Source: Isoetes taiwanensis
Taxonomy: Eukaryota > Streptophyta > Lycopodiopsida > Isoetales > Isoetaceae
Direction of reading: 5' to 3'
NCBI GenBank assembly: GCA_021234155.1
Contig: JAJEKV010000054.1
Coordinates: forward strand, 6,421,042-6,485,041
Length of the DNA stretch: 64,000 nucleotides
Positions within the stretch are counted from its first letter, which is position 1; every line of letters starts with the position of its first letter. Shown piece by piece: positions 1 through 12,466 of this stretch. The notes under the pieces are model-generated. The model saw nothing but the letters and a program-made list of their open reading frames with translations. It was not told the origin of the DNA and did no database searches. Both the position numbers and the translations under genes were made by a program.

Positions 1-510
1 AGAGATGGACATAAGCAAACATGGTGCAGTTTTGCATTCCCATTGGCCCATCTAAACGTTAAGAATATTTTAACATTTCAATAAATATAGATATTGAAGT
101 AACTCTTAGGAATAATTAAGAATAAACATTGGTATATTAAGGTGAGTTAGAGGTCAATGTGTAAAAGGGAAATCTTTTACAAAAGGCAAAGGTTCATCTA
201 TAAAAGAATTGGATTCTTACTTCAAGGGGAGTTGCAGACAGAGATTCTTCCTTTAGTCTTAGATCCAATGCATACGCTTATCTTGGTCCTTTGTCTTAGT
301 CCTTATTAAATTGATGGCAGAAACCTAGAGAAGATAGAGCGATTACTATATCAGATTCTCGGGATTTGGTAGAGTTTTCTCAAGCCTGGACCCATTTGGG
401 TGTGGTGAATTTGTGCCAAGATTGCCAAGAGTCTGGCTGTAAGAGAGTTTTTAGTGTTATATGAGTTCCTTACTTCGTTGAATTTGCAGATGATGGGCAC
501 CTTTGTAATA
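1..510 (+). repeat. Left LTR-like repeat (cut by window edge)
   Basis: Similar along its length to 2090-2637, with many substitutions and small indels. Its right end is placed just before the primer-site-like sequence at 513. Its left end lies outside the window. Confidence 0.6.
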
Positions 511-512
511 AT

Positions 513-523
513 TGGGATCAGAG
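513..523 (+). other. Primer-binding-site-like sequence (tRNA-iMet type, one mismatch)
   Basis: TGGGATCAGAG differs at one base from the plant initiator-Met primer site TGGTATCAGAG and sits 2 nt after the left LTR-like repeat, where a primer site is expected. Confidence 0.5.
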
Positions 524-1940
524 TTCAGTTCGAAAGCCATTGGATCTTTTGGCCATGGTCTGATGATATATACTAGATTAGATATGCTAAAAGAAAAGTT
601 AAAGAAGATTAGAATGTTAAAAGCAAAGTTAAAGGAATTAAAGAATTCAGTGCTTTTGAGCTGTCAAAGAACTTCCAAAAATCTCCTATTGTTCTAGAAC
701 TGTCGTGCCATAGCCAGGTTTAAACATTTTTAATTCCAATGGATTTGCCACACACCTTTGTACACATTTCCTTCTGTTATAAAACACAAAGCTTGGACAC
801 CCAGTCGACCAAGTAGAGCGACAATCGAAACTTCTAGAAATGCTGAAAGCAAACTGCCAAATGACGGCAACCTATTTCTTAATCACCATTCTTAGTAATA
901 CTTTGAATAGCAAGATCTATAGTTTCCCTTCGAAAGCCCTGAAGCTCTCTGTCAGTTAGAGCCGAGTTGAACAAGATACACTGCCAAGTCTTCGATGCCA
1001 TAGATTTATAGAAGCGCCTAAAATCTAGCCATTGATTTCAACCATCTAGCATAGTCATAATCAAAACCTAGTTTGTTATTTGGTGGCCTGAATTTGCAGT
1101 TGCAGAAAAGGTCAAGGATTTCTTACCAAATAAGGAAAATGAATAAACAATTGAGTAGAACTAATAATGATTTAGTTGGGTAAGATATCAAAGAAAGAAA
1201 AAATAATTTAAAGTCTTCGTAAAGTGATTTTGACTTATAATAATATTATTTTTTTCTTGCTTGAATCCCTGTAGGTTGAGAAAGAGGTGAATGGTAAATT
1301 ATTTTCTTTGGATGAAAACCATAGAACTTTGTCTAGATGGTCAACCTATGTTAGGTGACTCAACAACTTGCGTATAGCTAATAGCATAAATTATCAAACC
1401 CAAGGAGCCATCACAACTTGGTTGGGCATACTCATTTGCACATGGTTTGTTGAGTTTATGCAGGACAAGGACATTTCTTTGCGAGAAATCTTTTGGGGAG
1501 ATTGTTTTGCAGGAAATAATTCTGGGAAGCATTTTTACCTATTATAGATGCAAGGAGCAAACCTAAAGGTTTAGGTGTTTTCAAAGTGAGAGTTTTCACA
1601 ACTGATTTGTGTGTGCATGCGAGTGCTACAATGACTGAGCATAGCAAGAATTTGAATTCAAATATTAATGGATGTATTTCCTTTTCATTCAAATGTTTGT
1701 TTTAAGAAAATATACTAAGAGATTATTGTGTCTGCAATGCAATAGCCAAGTCCTAAGTATAATTTTCGAGATATTTTTCAAGGATAGATGGTAAGATTAC
1801 AAGCCTTAGAGAAGAGACGGGTTATAAAACTCTAAAGGATAGATCGCAAGAATACCAGCCTTAAAGAAAATGTGAAAAACCTTTTAAAGCAAATAGTTAG
1901 GTGATTAGCTTTAGGAGAAGGTTTTTACTTCTCCTCAAAA

Positions 1941-2085
1941 CAGATGATCGAGTTAGATCAGCCTTCGAGAAGGACGAAATTTTTTAATACAGATGATTGA
2001 GTTCGATTAATCTTTAAGGAGGTTATTCCTGCAAGACAGATGGTCGAGGTTGATTAGTCTTGAGAAAAGATCTGATATGGCACAA
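1941..2085 (+). repeat. Three degenerate ~48 bp tandem repeats
   Basis: CAGATGATCGAG, CAGATGATTGAG and CAGATGGTCGAG start near 1941, 1990 and 2037. Each is followed by a GATTA/GATCA...CTT...AAGG-like tail. They lie just upstream of the right LTR-like repeat of the small LTR element. Confidence 0.5.
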
Positions 2086-2089
2086 GCTC

Positions 2090-2637
2090 GGAGTTGATAG
2101 ATGAACCTAAGCAAGCGGGTGCAATTATAATTCTATTGGCTCATCTAAATCTTAAGAATGCTGTAACATTTAAATAAATACATATAATTGAGTAAACCGA
2201 GGAATAATTAAGGATAAACCTTGGTGTATTTAAGGTGACTTAGAGGTCGTCGTGCACATGGGAAACCTTTTGCAAAAAGCAATGGTATGTCTATAAGAGA
2301 ATTGGATTCTTGATTTGAGGTGAGTTGCAGCCATAGATATAGATTCTTCGTTTAGTCTTAGATCCAATACCTATCATGATCTTGGCCCTTTGTCTTAATT
2401 CTTGTTAAATTGATGCTAGAAACCCAGAGAAGATAGAGCAGTTGCTCTATCGAATTCTTAGATTAGGTAGAGTCAGACATGTTTTGTTTGATTGTGTTCT
2501 CAAGCTTGGACTCGATTGAGTGGTGAATTTAAGCCAATATTATATTTTTGTGCCAAGAGTTTGGTTGTAAGAGAGTTTTTAGTGTTCTATAAATCCGTTA
2601 CTTCGTTGAATATGCAGATGATGAGCACCTCATAATA
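2090..2637 (+). repeat. Right LTR-like repeat
   Basis: Diverged direct copy of 1-510. Small indels explain the length difference. The polypurine tract before it is weak (around GAGAAAAGATCTG near 2062), so the exact start is uncertain. Confidence 0.55.
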
Positions 2638-2649
2638 ATGGCATGTGAT

Positions 2650-2709
2650 CATAACCTGCTTTCTTTTGTACTCCATGGTATCATGGTGCCCATCGTAAAG
2701 TAGGTTATG
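2650..2709. repeat. Short inverted repeat
   Basis: CATAACCTGCTTT (2650-2662) and AAAGTAGGTTATG (2697-2709) are inverted copies with one mismatch around a 34-nt spacer. No function can be assigned. The rest of 2710-3165 shows nothing I recognise. Confidence 0.4.
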
Positions 2710-3165
2710 ATGATAGAGACTACTGCCATCGGTACGCATATCATCGTCAGTAATCTACAATACTGCGTTGCATTTTCTAGGGATACAATAGAAAGAGTGA
2801 TGGAAACTCGTATTACTCTGGGTTTAAAGCAGCGAGATTTGCCAAACCTTTTTTCTCTGCCTCTTTGGGTCAATGTAGATTAGTTACTTGCTAAGTTCCC
2901 AAGCAGTGAAAGAGGTTGGAAAAGTTAACTCAAAATAGCAAGATTTCCCACAACTTGTTTTATTATGTCCCTATTAAAATGCAGCTACATATTCTAAATG
3001 AGGTGCACCCTGGACTACCACAATCGTCGGATTCGTCGATCCTATGACCCAGATCGTATGTTGGGGCCTCGGGGCACCTCTCATTTCGCTTATAGTCAAT
3101 GATTGGAGGCGCCTATGATTTTGAAATATGAAATACGATTTCGCCTAAGGTTTTGAGAGCATATT

Positions 3166-3572
3166 GAATCTCTATACGGTTTTGTCGAAGATTTTTAGAA
3201 TATGAAATACGGGGGCTCGAACCTCTACTAAAACAACTCAATGTTCTAATAAGACTACTTTAACCAATGTATCCAGTGAGCTAATGTGATTATTTTTTAT
3301 CTTGAAACTATGTTTTTTTATAAAACAACCCATTCAACTGTTTTAGGGATATATGGTCTATGGTTCCAGGAATTGTTATTTTTCGAATCTCTATACAGCT
3401 TTGTCTAAGATTTTAGAATATGTAATACGATGGCTTGAACCTCTACCAAAATAACTCAATGTCCTAATAAGACTACTTTAACCAATGTACCCAGTAAAGC
3501 TAGTGTGATTAACAACCCATTCAATTATTTTAGGGATATATGGTCTATAGTTTTAGAAATTGTTATTTTTAC
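3166..3572 (-). repeat. Tandem duplication with tRNA-like (SINE-like) promoter boxes
   Basis: Two direct units, 3166-3384 and 3385-3572, begin with GAATCTCTATAC and end with ATTGTTATTTTT; the first has about 33 extra bp. On the minus strand each reads like a tRNA-derived body. In unit 1 an A-box-like TAGCTCACTGG (3284-3274) is followed, at tRNA-like spacing, by a B-box GGTTCGAGCCC (3223-3213). Unit 2 has the decayed forms TAGCTTTACTGG and GGTTCAAGCC. I infer two remnants of a tRNA-related SINE or tRNA pseudogene duplicated together with flanking sequence. Confidence 0.45.
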
Positions 3573-6543
3573 ATCCATATCAAATCCACCTGGAACCCCT
3601 GTTATTTTGCTACATATTTACTTGCTAAGCTCCATCTAAAAGTTCACAAATACAAACAAGGTCTAAATGGTATATCTTAAATGGTGTTGTGCACCATATA
3701 TATGCTAGTCGTCCTCACCCATGGGGACGAGCTTATTTGAGAAGACTTAAGTATTTTTTTAGATAGAAGGGGTGGGTAGATAGAAAGATAGATAGATAAA
3801 TATAATTATAACGTTCACGAGACTACCAAGTGTCATGGAACACGATACAATGAACAAGACATCAAGCCCACAATCAGACTAGAGGACAAGGTCCCACTAA
3901 AATCAATACATAGGGGGGAAAAAAAAACCAAATGAGGAAAAGAAAGAGCTCTATATAACTAGTCTAAGGATCAGAAGACCAGTGATTCTAAATTATAGTC
4001 ATGCCTCCTTAAAGAACCGCCCATTTTTTTTTTGGATGTCGTCCTTCTTCCTCTTGCCTAACTTTTTCCTTATTTTACAGTAAGGTCTTCTTGGATGAAA
4101 AAAATTAGTTCCATTTAGGTGACTGTCGTTCTGCATAAGATGTAGCCAAGAAAGTCTGTCTCTGTCGATGTTGGGTTGCTCCAACTCTAATAGCAGATGT
4201 AATGCCCTCAGCTTGTATATGCATGATCTCTGTGAAGAATTGTGCCACCTAACCTATATCTAAGCAAATCTCCTCTTTTGAAACTCCAACAATGCATAGA
4301 TTCAAGGCTTGTGCCGACGGTCATGTATTTGTATCAGCCTGTGAAGTGTCATGTTGCAACAAGTGTACATGGGAAATTTGCATAGATAGGTCTACCATCT
4401 TGTTATGTATAACAACCATTAGCTCAGATGCAAGAGGTTGCTCATGTACAGTATTCTCGGACCCTGCAGCATGTCCATGTTTCTTCCATGGCTCTTACAC
4501 CGATTAGAGTCCAAAATTTCTAAAAATGACGGAGAAGAAGATAGTTAGCAATTGGAACAAATGGCTGGTATATAGGACTATGTTGTATCTGTGTGCCTCA
4601 TACTATCCAGTATACTCTGTAATTGTACCTGATCTGCATCTGGTAGCAATGAAAACACAACTTCTACTTTGACCAATTTGGCCTCATGAAGCTCAATTTC
4701 ACGTTTTTCCATCTTAAACTCTACAAGTTGTGATCATAATGTGGTGAACAGTGGCTCTGCATACTTCTTTGCAACTTGTATGTTGCACCCCCTCGTGTTG
4801 GGCATGTTGCTGCTTTTGAGCATGGCTCTCCATCTTTAGTGTCGGCTTGACTCAAGTAACCCCCAATATTGCCTCTCGATCTGACTCAAAATAAACCTTT
4901 CCAGATCCAAATGTATATAGCACTCTGAAAAGATAATCCCAAATGAAGATTTGATTCAAGTAAGGAAGCAATACTAGTTCAACGTTGCTTTTAGATCTCA
5001 CCCTAATTGACCCAAAATGGACCTACGAGCATCCAGAAGAAATCTCTACATTAAATGCTCCGTATTGCAGGATTCTTGCTGCTATGGGAAACTATACATG
5101 TGGGCTATCAATTATGCAAAAATCGTCATGTCCTAACCTCGACTTTGAAAACCCTAAAATACTAGAGAGAGAAAAAGTGGAAGAGGGCTCTAAGAGAAGT
5201 TAGAGCCCTCTCTGTGGTTTGGCAGCTAGTCCTTTGGGTTAGTAATTAGAAGTTTTTATGTTCAAGTCTCTCTTAGTAAGACCCTCCAAAACTACGTGCG
5301 TAAATGGAAGGGGTTCAATTTCAATGTGTTTCCATTCGTGTACCTACCAAGGAAAATACAATTTTTTTTTTAAATTTCACGAAAGGGAGTCTATGGTTGG
5401 TAAGAGGGGAAGCCGTATGATATGAATAGGGATAATCCTGAATATAGGCACATACGATTCAAAGCATCAGATTGCTCCATTGAATTTCAGGATTTCAAGG
5501 TAATCACTTCGTCTGGGAGATGATTTTAGAGATGATTGTCATCTAGCAGGAACACGAATTTTCTCAGCCATGACAAGTATATAAGCCGTAGTAGCTGTAC
5601 ATTGTATAGGGTTAATTCAAAACAACAACTGTCGTGTTAGTGTCATCTATTGTTTAAGTTATTTTTGTTGGATTTCAGTTGAATTGCAAAATATTGAATG
5701 CTAATTGATCTATTAAAACTTGCACCATGTACGTTAATTTAGTCCATAATTCAATCATTCATGAGATAACACGAAGGGTCTCTCTCATTATTCTAAGTAC
5801 TATTGTAGATAAATTACCACAACGTGTTTCTCATGTAGTAAGATAAATTTGAATTTCTTGATTAGTATATTATCTTGTCAATCATTAAAAAGTTGTGAAC
5901 ACAGATGCAAAATTAAAGGCTACATCAAAATGTACAAGAGGAAAATTTTAATGGCATATTCAATTGTATATGAGGGATTTTTTACTAATCGAATGCCGGA
6001 TAAAATCGAGAGGGGCGACAAATATGATGAAATTCAAACAATGTATGGGAGAGGTGGTCTTCAAATGATAATATGACGTACAAAATTGATAGGGGCTGCA
6101 AATATAAGAAATCCTAACATTGTATGGGAGGGGTAGTTATCTAAAAATAGGGAGTATACTAGGGGTTTCCTTAAAACCCTATGAACTCAGATGGCATATC
6201 CCTTACTACATCTAGACTAATTCCTCTTTCATTTCAAATGTTTTATCTTTTTCTCCTCACACACACATCGTGCTCCATCGTTCTTCGGTGATTTCCAAAC
6301 CCTTGTTCATTTTTCTTCCATAAGATGCATGAAGGGCACTTGGAGGGCCCATGTAGTGCAAATTCTGTCAACACCAGATTGTTTGACATAATTTTTTATC
6401 CAAGACCCCGTTTCCAATGAGATCTATTGCATTGGAAGCTTTCTTCAAAATCTTTTTGTTAGTGTATAATATGGACATATTAGGTTAAGTTCTCTAAATC
6501 GAAACAACCTTTTTTTGGCCAGGCTTGGTAGTCAACTTCATGA
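3573..6543. other. Intergenic stretch without a recognisable gene
   Basis: AT-rich sequence in which no reading frame above about 75 codons, and none recognisable, was found. It contains a short GATA-rich run (about 3775-3800), poly-A and poly-T tracts (3917-3928, 4025-4033, 5361-5373), and a diverged ~80 bp duplication near 6000-6140, where GAGGGGCGACAAATAT and GATAGGGGCTGCAAATAT start the two halves. Confidence 0.5.
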
Positions 6544-7906
6544 TGCACTTAGTCGGCAAGGTGAGGGAAGCACATCTGCAAAAGAAATGGATAGTCTACA
6601 GCGAAGTCACGACAATTACTCTAAACCATTGGCATTCTAAATCTTGGATCGACTCGGACTGCAAGGACCATGGAAGCACGAACTGGAAATTTAGTTTGAG
6701 CGCATGGTAGGAGATTACATTTCCACTTTTCGGGGAAAATCAAACACACTAGATGTCCAAGCACATGTCCTTGTCATCAATGAGCAAGAAGATTTGATCC
6801 CATTTATCTTCATGTTGTACCACCACAAAACCATGACGAGTACACGAATACATCGGACTTTACCATAAACGCTAACTCCATCAAGCTCCTAGATGTGAGA
6901 CGGGTGAAACAAAGAGGAGAAAGGGTAGCATCAAGAAAAGGGCAAAAGTCTACATTATTGAAAATGACGCGGCTAACAGGTCATACTTTGGCCAAGTACC
7001 CTGCAGAAAGACTTCCAAAAGCCATTGGAGGGATGGCCGTAAGAATGGGCGCGTCATGTCTGCCATGGCAAAAGAACTATGAGGTCCCAATATACTTGAC
7101 CATGACATAGAGAAATTTGTGATAGACGAGAGATGCAACACTCTCAAACGAGTTATTGGTATCCATTTCAGTGGCTTCTAAAAGTTTCCTTGCTACTCTG
7201 AAACGGTGGCCTCTTGGGATGTATCAACATATCGCGTTCGTTATGAAGAAGGTACATACGTAGGTAACAGAGTGAGAGCATGCTAGGGCGTTTTACTGTT
7301 TTTTGTATCTATTGGAAGCCAAAAAGGTACTCAAACACTGGGTAGTTTGAGGGCTTGAGAAGGTCTAATTAAACATGAACATTGAATGTGCATGAATCTT
7401 TCTTGTTTCTAACATCAATGTTTTGATTTTAAGTTGAATAGTAATGTGTTTTTGATTTGCATTTTCAATTTTTGAATTGACATGTGATGTAAAGAAGAGA
7501 AAAGTATTCAATTTGTTAAGTACTTACAAGATGTACTTTGAGAGGTGTCGAAAGTGGTATAATCTAACTTGCTCTTACCCAACACCACTCCTCAAAAGAA
7601 GTTACATGTCTATGGTGGAGGTAAGAAGGGAGGCTATAATCCTTTAAAAATTGAGTAGGAATTACCATCCTCAAAAAGGATAAAGAGACCACCACAAAGG
7701 TAGAAGATACTCTCACCTAATAACACAAAAACTAGTCTTCGTAAAGATGCACTTGACTCCCTCAACCGAAGTCAAGAATCGAGTTATGTCGCAAAAAGGA
7801 GCAAATGGACTGCTCGGTCGACTAGGCATTAACATATTTTTTAAAAGAGTAAAAGATAGCTAGGCATCTCCAAAGAAGTTTCCCCCTAGCATTGCTCTGA
7901 TACCAA
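6544..7906 (-). mobile_element. Array internal region 1 (partial, primer-site end)
   Basis: Matches 57421-58788 of internal region 4 almost base for base. No known protein is recognised. On the plus strand it carries the same unassigned open stretch described for 57740-58150. Confidence 0.7.
7894..7905 (-). other. tRNA-iMet primer-binding site, copy A
   Basis: The minus strand reads TGGTATCAGAGC, the exact complement of the 3' end of plant initiator-Met tRNA. It lies one base downstream of the LTR end ...TCA at 7907. Confidence 0.8.
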
Positions 7907-9399
7907 TGAGACACTTTCACATCATGTGAAGCCAAAGAGCATCTGGAACAATGATGAGTGCGCAACTATGATTTGGAAGTATGTATTAACACATTCCAAT
8001 TTAAGTTTTATCTTATTAATGTGGCAATTAATGTAAAGTTGTTACATATATAGGTGTATTTCTCAAATGGATCAGAGATCATAATGCCTACATATAAAGG
8101 TAAGATCATAAATGCCTACATATAAAGCTCCAAAAACAAGGGCTTGTGATCAAGGTTGTGAGCAAGGGTATTCACTATTCACATGTGCACCCCTATTCAC
8201 ACATGTGAACATGCACACATGTAAATACCCCTTGCTTGTATGGCATGCTTACGTGAAATGCTTAGGATCCCATTTCGGGCCAATCAGACTTGACCGAAGG
8301 ATCCCGTTTCGGGCGCTTGCAAATCAACTTGATCGAAGGATCCTGTGACCTGTCTCGGGAGCCAATAAAGTGCACGGTTAATATATGTGAACTTGGGACC
8401 ATAGCAGTCTAAAGGCAGGATAATCCAAAATTATAAGCTTCAATGTAGGTGAATGTATATAAACTCGAGACCATAGCAGTCTCAAGGTGGGCAATCATCC
8501 AAAACCGTAAGCAAGCTCCAATGTGGTTTATAGGTTCTTTGGTAGTGGTTTCCATAAGACACTGGTCCATCACGATGACGCCTTCTCAATTAAAGTAAAC
8601 AAGGTGCTTCAGAACTTTGGGCTGCCGTATGGAAGATTTCAACTCAAAACGCAAATTGGATGATATGCTCCGGTATGAGATTTCAACTATGAGATGAACA
8701 CTATTCTCTTTGATAAGTGAAATTTGATTCCAAGCTGTAAATAGTGCTATAATGAGGTATATTTATTTGGTCTTTAATCTTCTATCTCGCTTTTTATTGT
8801 AAGTAGGCATCAACAGTGACTTACTACTCTGGTTATTTATTTGCAGGACCATTATGAATTGGACAATATCAAGTAAAATTTGATTCTAAACTCTTACAGA
8901 TGGATGGCTGGATCCTCCGTGTGAATATGCACCCAAACCAAAGGGGGTTTCAAGGGGGATTTAATTTTAAAGTGTTGGATATAATGGTTTATGTGTTAAC
9001 CCAAAAAAATTTTGGCCCCTTCGGGGCCTTAAAAATTGACGAACGAACTAGAAAAAATTCGTAATATGGATCCAACCGTCAATGTAGTCCAAGACAAGAT
9101 AAAATATCATCCTTGTCATTGGAGCTGGGAGAATCTTAGAATCTCTTTAAAGACCTATTCGAAAATGCATCTGGCAAAAAGCCATAATAATTTATATTCA
9201 AACTCTAACCAGAACCACAAAACAGGCATCATACCATGCTTATAGCTCAAGGAACACTGGAACACTAGATTCTCGTTATTAGAATATACATTAAGAATAA
9301 TGAGTGGACGTATAGTTTATTGCCCCCTAGGATTTGAACCTAGGCATGGCCACCAAGAAAAAAGAAAATAACCTAACTGTATTTGTGGTGTCCATGTGA

Positions 9400-9772
9400 A
9401 GTCTGTAACCCTGGAAGTCTTGAATAACTCTGGAGCGAGGAACCTGCGCCTTCAATGGCGACGCTTACTGGCTGGTTTGCTACTGCACTCATCAGTAACA
9501 TCACTATAACCATCAATACTTACTACCTTGCCGTTATTACAGGGAGCTTCAGAACCTAGATAAGGATAGTCAGCCTCTGTATCTATGCCTTTATTTCTCA
9601 CCATGAACTGGAAAGCATTGTCCATGAGTCCACCTTGGCAGCTATTGTTCACCTCTGTGTCACCAGTCAACCAGTTCTTGATGCCATTGTTCAACCAGTT
9701 CTTGATGATGTCTTTATTTTATTGATGCCTTCTACTGCACCACCAGTAGCAGAGAATGCCCAACAGGCCCCT
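9400..9772 (-). pseudogene. Papain-type (C1A) cysteine protease fragment, broken
   Basis: The minus strand reads ACWAFSATGGAVEGINKI (near 9766-9712), which carries the catalytic-Cys motif of papain-like proteases. After a frame break come NNSCQGGLMDNAFQF, GIDTEADYPYLGSEAPC and AVANQPVSVAIEGAG, the conserved central blocks of plant RD21/SAG12-type enzymes. The sequence then degenerates near 9440. The signal peptide, prodomain and the domain half with catalytic His and Asn are not visible. At least two frame changes separate the blocks. This is a truncated relic carried by the insertion in LTR-A; no active enzyme can be made from it as written. Confidence 0.85.
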
Positions 9773-10830
9773 GAAGATAAGAGAAATGAAATGGAGCCTA
9801 TTACGATCTGTAAAAGTACTTAATTCATGTTGTACTTAGATCCTATCTGTGCTGCATTCCTCACATGCAAATGAATGCACTTACCAACTATATCTACCAT
9901 AACAAGTGGAGATCTTAACTTCACTACATTCCTTTCAACCAAGAGAGACCAGATGGTAGCCTTCTCATTTTTCTTCTATGTCAAACTTCGAGCTAAAATC
10001 ATCTCGTCTTCTTCTCAAGGGGGCCAGCTCTAGTTTGAATCCTTTTTTGGTAAAGCATAGAGTCTGTGCACACCATGATGGCTTCAATGGCCTCTTTTCC
10101 TCCTGCTATTGTTACTTTTCAAGATAGATGGTGTTCCTCATTGGCATTAACAGAAATCTGAGATTATGCCTAGGTCATAGGGCTAGTAAATATTCTGCAT
10201 CCCTGCATCATGCCATATTTCATTTCTCTTTAAAACAGGCCAACTCTATATTTATTTTCCATACATTTAGGCATCCAGCAAGAGGAGCCAGAAACATGGC
10301 AAAAGCTTTATCAATAGTCCAACCCACAGATCCAGACAAGGATGAAAGTGTGCGAGAATTTGGACTTGGGTCGCTAAGATCCGAATCGAAGTAGGTTCGG
10401 ATGCCACACTCTCGCAGGACTTACATGGTCCTTTAGAACTCCCTTGATTTGACGGACTGTTCAGACTTGAGTGGATATGCAAAAGCTAAAGGCGTTGGCT
10501 CGGAGCCCTGCTAAGCATTCCATACATTGAACTCCCCTGCCAAGAAAACACAGCCCCTTGTTTTAGATAAAAAAACACGACAAGAATCAGTCCCTAAAGA
10601 TGACAGAATCGCAAAAGGTGTGGATACCGCGAAAGTGAAACAAAGGGAATGTTTCGTCCAATTTGATGTCCTTGTTTTTGTACACGACAAAAGAGGGGAG
10701 ATTCAATCTTCTTCTTTATTCGAGACTTCAATTTCGTGCAAAATCAGAGCTTCGAAGGCCGAATATGTTGCACCATAACAACATCCCTCAATCTGTCTGC
10801 ACCTGCATACCTGAGACTGAGAGAGAGAAT

Positions 10831-10935
10831 GCTTCAGATAACCCTAAAATAACCCTAAAGTGAAACGAACGCTTCAGATAACCCTAAAATAATGCTTCAG
10901 ATAACCCTAAAAATAAAAATAAATAAAAATAAAAG
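10831..10935 (+). repeat. Short repeats with telo-box motifs
   Basis: GCTTCAGATAACCCTAAAA occurs three times (from about 10831, 10871 and 10894), with one extra AACCCTAAAG, followed by an AAATAA-rich tail. AACCCTAAA equals the plant telo-box. The repeats are too few and too spaced for a telomere remnant. Confidence 0.6.
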
Positions 10936-12448
10936 GGGGTAAACCATTGATGATATGGAATTTAGACAATAAAATGTGGAGTGCACTCTAGATATACTAA
11001 TTAGTATGCCTCGTGCAATACGCCCATGAAATCATATGAAAACCATGCCAAAAAACGTATAAAATCACAAAACAAACCCCCTGTTATAATGCTACATATT
11101 CCAACAATACATTGGCAAAGTCAATAGCTAAAGATAATGCACTATTTTCTTTTGTTCATGATCGCAAATAGAGTCATAAAACAACATGCCATTATTTCAG
11201 TTGTCATTTGAGCTAGGGTTTATTCTTGAAGAGTCAACAGTTGTGTCTTGCATTACCTTTGTTTTTTTTGGCCATTTTGGTGATGAGTGTGTGGCAAAAG
11301 TGCAGAGGCCAAATGGTAGAGACACGGGAGAGATAACTAATGAGGTGCTTGATCACTTGGAGAGGTTAAATGCTTCCTTTGCATGCAATTTTACTTTGTG
11401 TAATTTCTTAGAATGGAGAGATTAAATGTAGACACAACGAAAATAATCGTAAAACTGGAGGGATAAATTATGTGGTGCTAGATCAAGTGGAGAGGTTTAA
11501 TGACGAAATTTCCTTTTGTGTACAACTTTAGTTCATGAGACTTTTTGAAAGTATATTATGATCCCAAACTACCAACAAGCAACCAAGCATAGTATAGGAA
11601 ACAACAACCTATTTTGTTAAGTGTGCTAACTTTCATCGTTTTTTTGCATTTGCTAACCACTTGCATTACTTTCTTGCCTTTGCTATTTTGTTTACCAAAG
11701 GTAATGGGAGAGGTTACATTGCACAGAGAGGCACAACCAAAAGTGCATTTCATAAAGGATAGGAGCTGGGGTCTTATATTGAAGGGCTACTTATTTATGT
11801 CCTACAACATCGCGCAGCAAGACATGACCCTCGAGATGTTTGGACAAGATTGTCCTTGATGTGAGTGCCCGAGTTTGATAAAATATAAACATCTTGATTT
11901 TGGATTTTGATGCTTGGGACAAATTATCCTTGATAGAGTGCCTAGAGTTTGACAAAACTCTATAGACATTTCAATTTTGGATTGCCCTCTACTCTAGTAA
12001 TAGAAACACCTTTTCTTTCTATGGGATATCACACGAGCTAAATTAGAACTGATGCATACTACTTAAGGGCTGATAAATAATGTAAATAAGACAATTTATG
12101 CATATCGCAGAAGGACAGGCACAACCAAAACTACTATGACAAAATTCGTAAAAGTCATAAAGGCTACTCCTTTACATACGAGGCCCATCTAAACCAGACC
12201 CCTAGTTATGCGCCACAATGCTATGCACATGTTTACTCGCGACATATGGAAGGGCAAACAAAAATGTAATATGAATGCCAACTCCATGTATCCCTTTTGC
12301 CATAGATTAAAGGGGACTATGCATCCATTATATGTGATTGAATTAAAATGAATTGAATTGGAAAAGGCCTAGAGGGCGAAAGTTTTTCCATCTTGCACGA
12401 CCTGTTTGCTAAATTGTTTGGAGTGCTGAAATAATTAAGTTTTCAAAA

Positions 12449-12466
12449 TCTTTTCCCTTTTTTTCC
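12449..12466 (-). other. Polypurine tract before LTR-A
   Basis: The minus strand reads GGAAAAAAAGGGAAAAGA three bases before the LTR start TGAAAACTT, the normal position for plus-strand priming. Confidence 0.6.

Larger units (their letters stand above)
1..2640 (+). mobile_element. Degenerate non-coding LTR element (TRIM/LARD-like)
   Basis: Two diverged direct repeats, about 1-510 and 2090-2637, flank about 1.6 kb without coding capacity. Shared landmarks in the same order include the phrases AGAATTGGATTCTT (about 204 and 2299) and GCAGATGATG (about 487 and 2614). The left repeat is cut by the window edge. A primer-site-like TGGGATCAGAG follows it. No gag or pol reading frame is visible between the repeats. 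The plus orientation rests on the primer-site position. I infer a small non-autonomous LTR retroelement; the divergence between its LTRs makes it old. Confidence 0.6.
8914..11096. mobile_element. 2.18 kb insertion inside LTR-A
   Basis: Present only in LTR-A. In LTR-B and LTR-D GATGGATGG...GGAT runs on through GAATAGACAGACTAGCC to TATTCCAACAATAC. In LTR-A this gap of about 20 bp is replaced by 8914-11096. The insert holds a protease fragment (minus), a GGCCCC-TTC-GGGGCC hairpin (9014-9028), a B-box-like GGTTCAAATCC on the minus strand (near 9332-9342) and a telo-box repeat. I see no terminal inverted repeats, clear target duplication or transposase, so the mechanism is unknown. Its right end, CCCTGTTATAATGCTACATATT, resembles CCCTGTTATTTTGCTACATATT at about 3598. 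Confidence 0.65.
7907..12445 (-). repeat. LTR-A of the array (interrupted)
   Basis: On the minus strand it starts TGAAAACTT (12445) and ends GTGTCTCA (7907), giving TGA...TCA ends. Without the 8914-11096 insertion it is about 2.36 kb, like LTR-B and LTR-D. A polypurine tract precedes it and a primer site follows it. The LTR boundaries are inferred from these signals, because the array shows only one LTR per unit. Confidence 0.65.

Noticed and set aside
9014..9028. GGCCCC-TTC-GGGGCC hairpin flanked by T and A runs, like a bacterial terminator
   Set aside because: The context is plant nuclear DNA; no nearby transcription unit ends there.
10831..10935. Interstitial telomere
   Set aside because: Only four AACCCTAAA motifs, separated by unrelated bases; not a CCCTAAA array.
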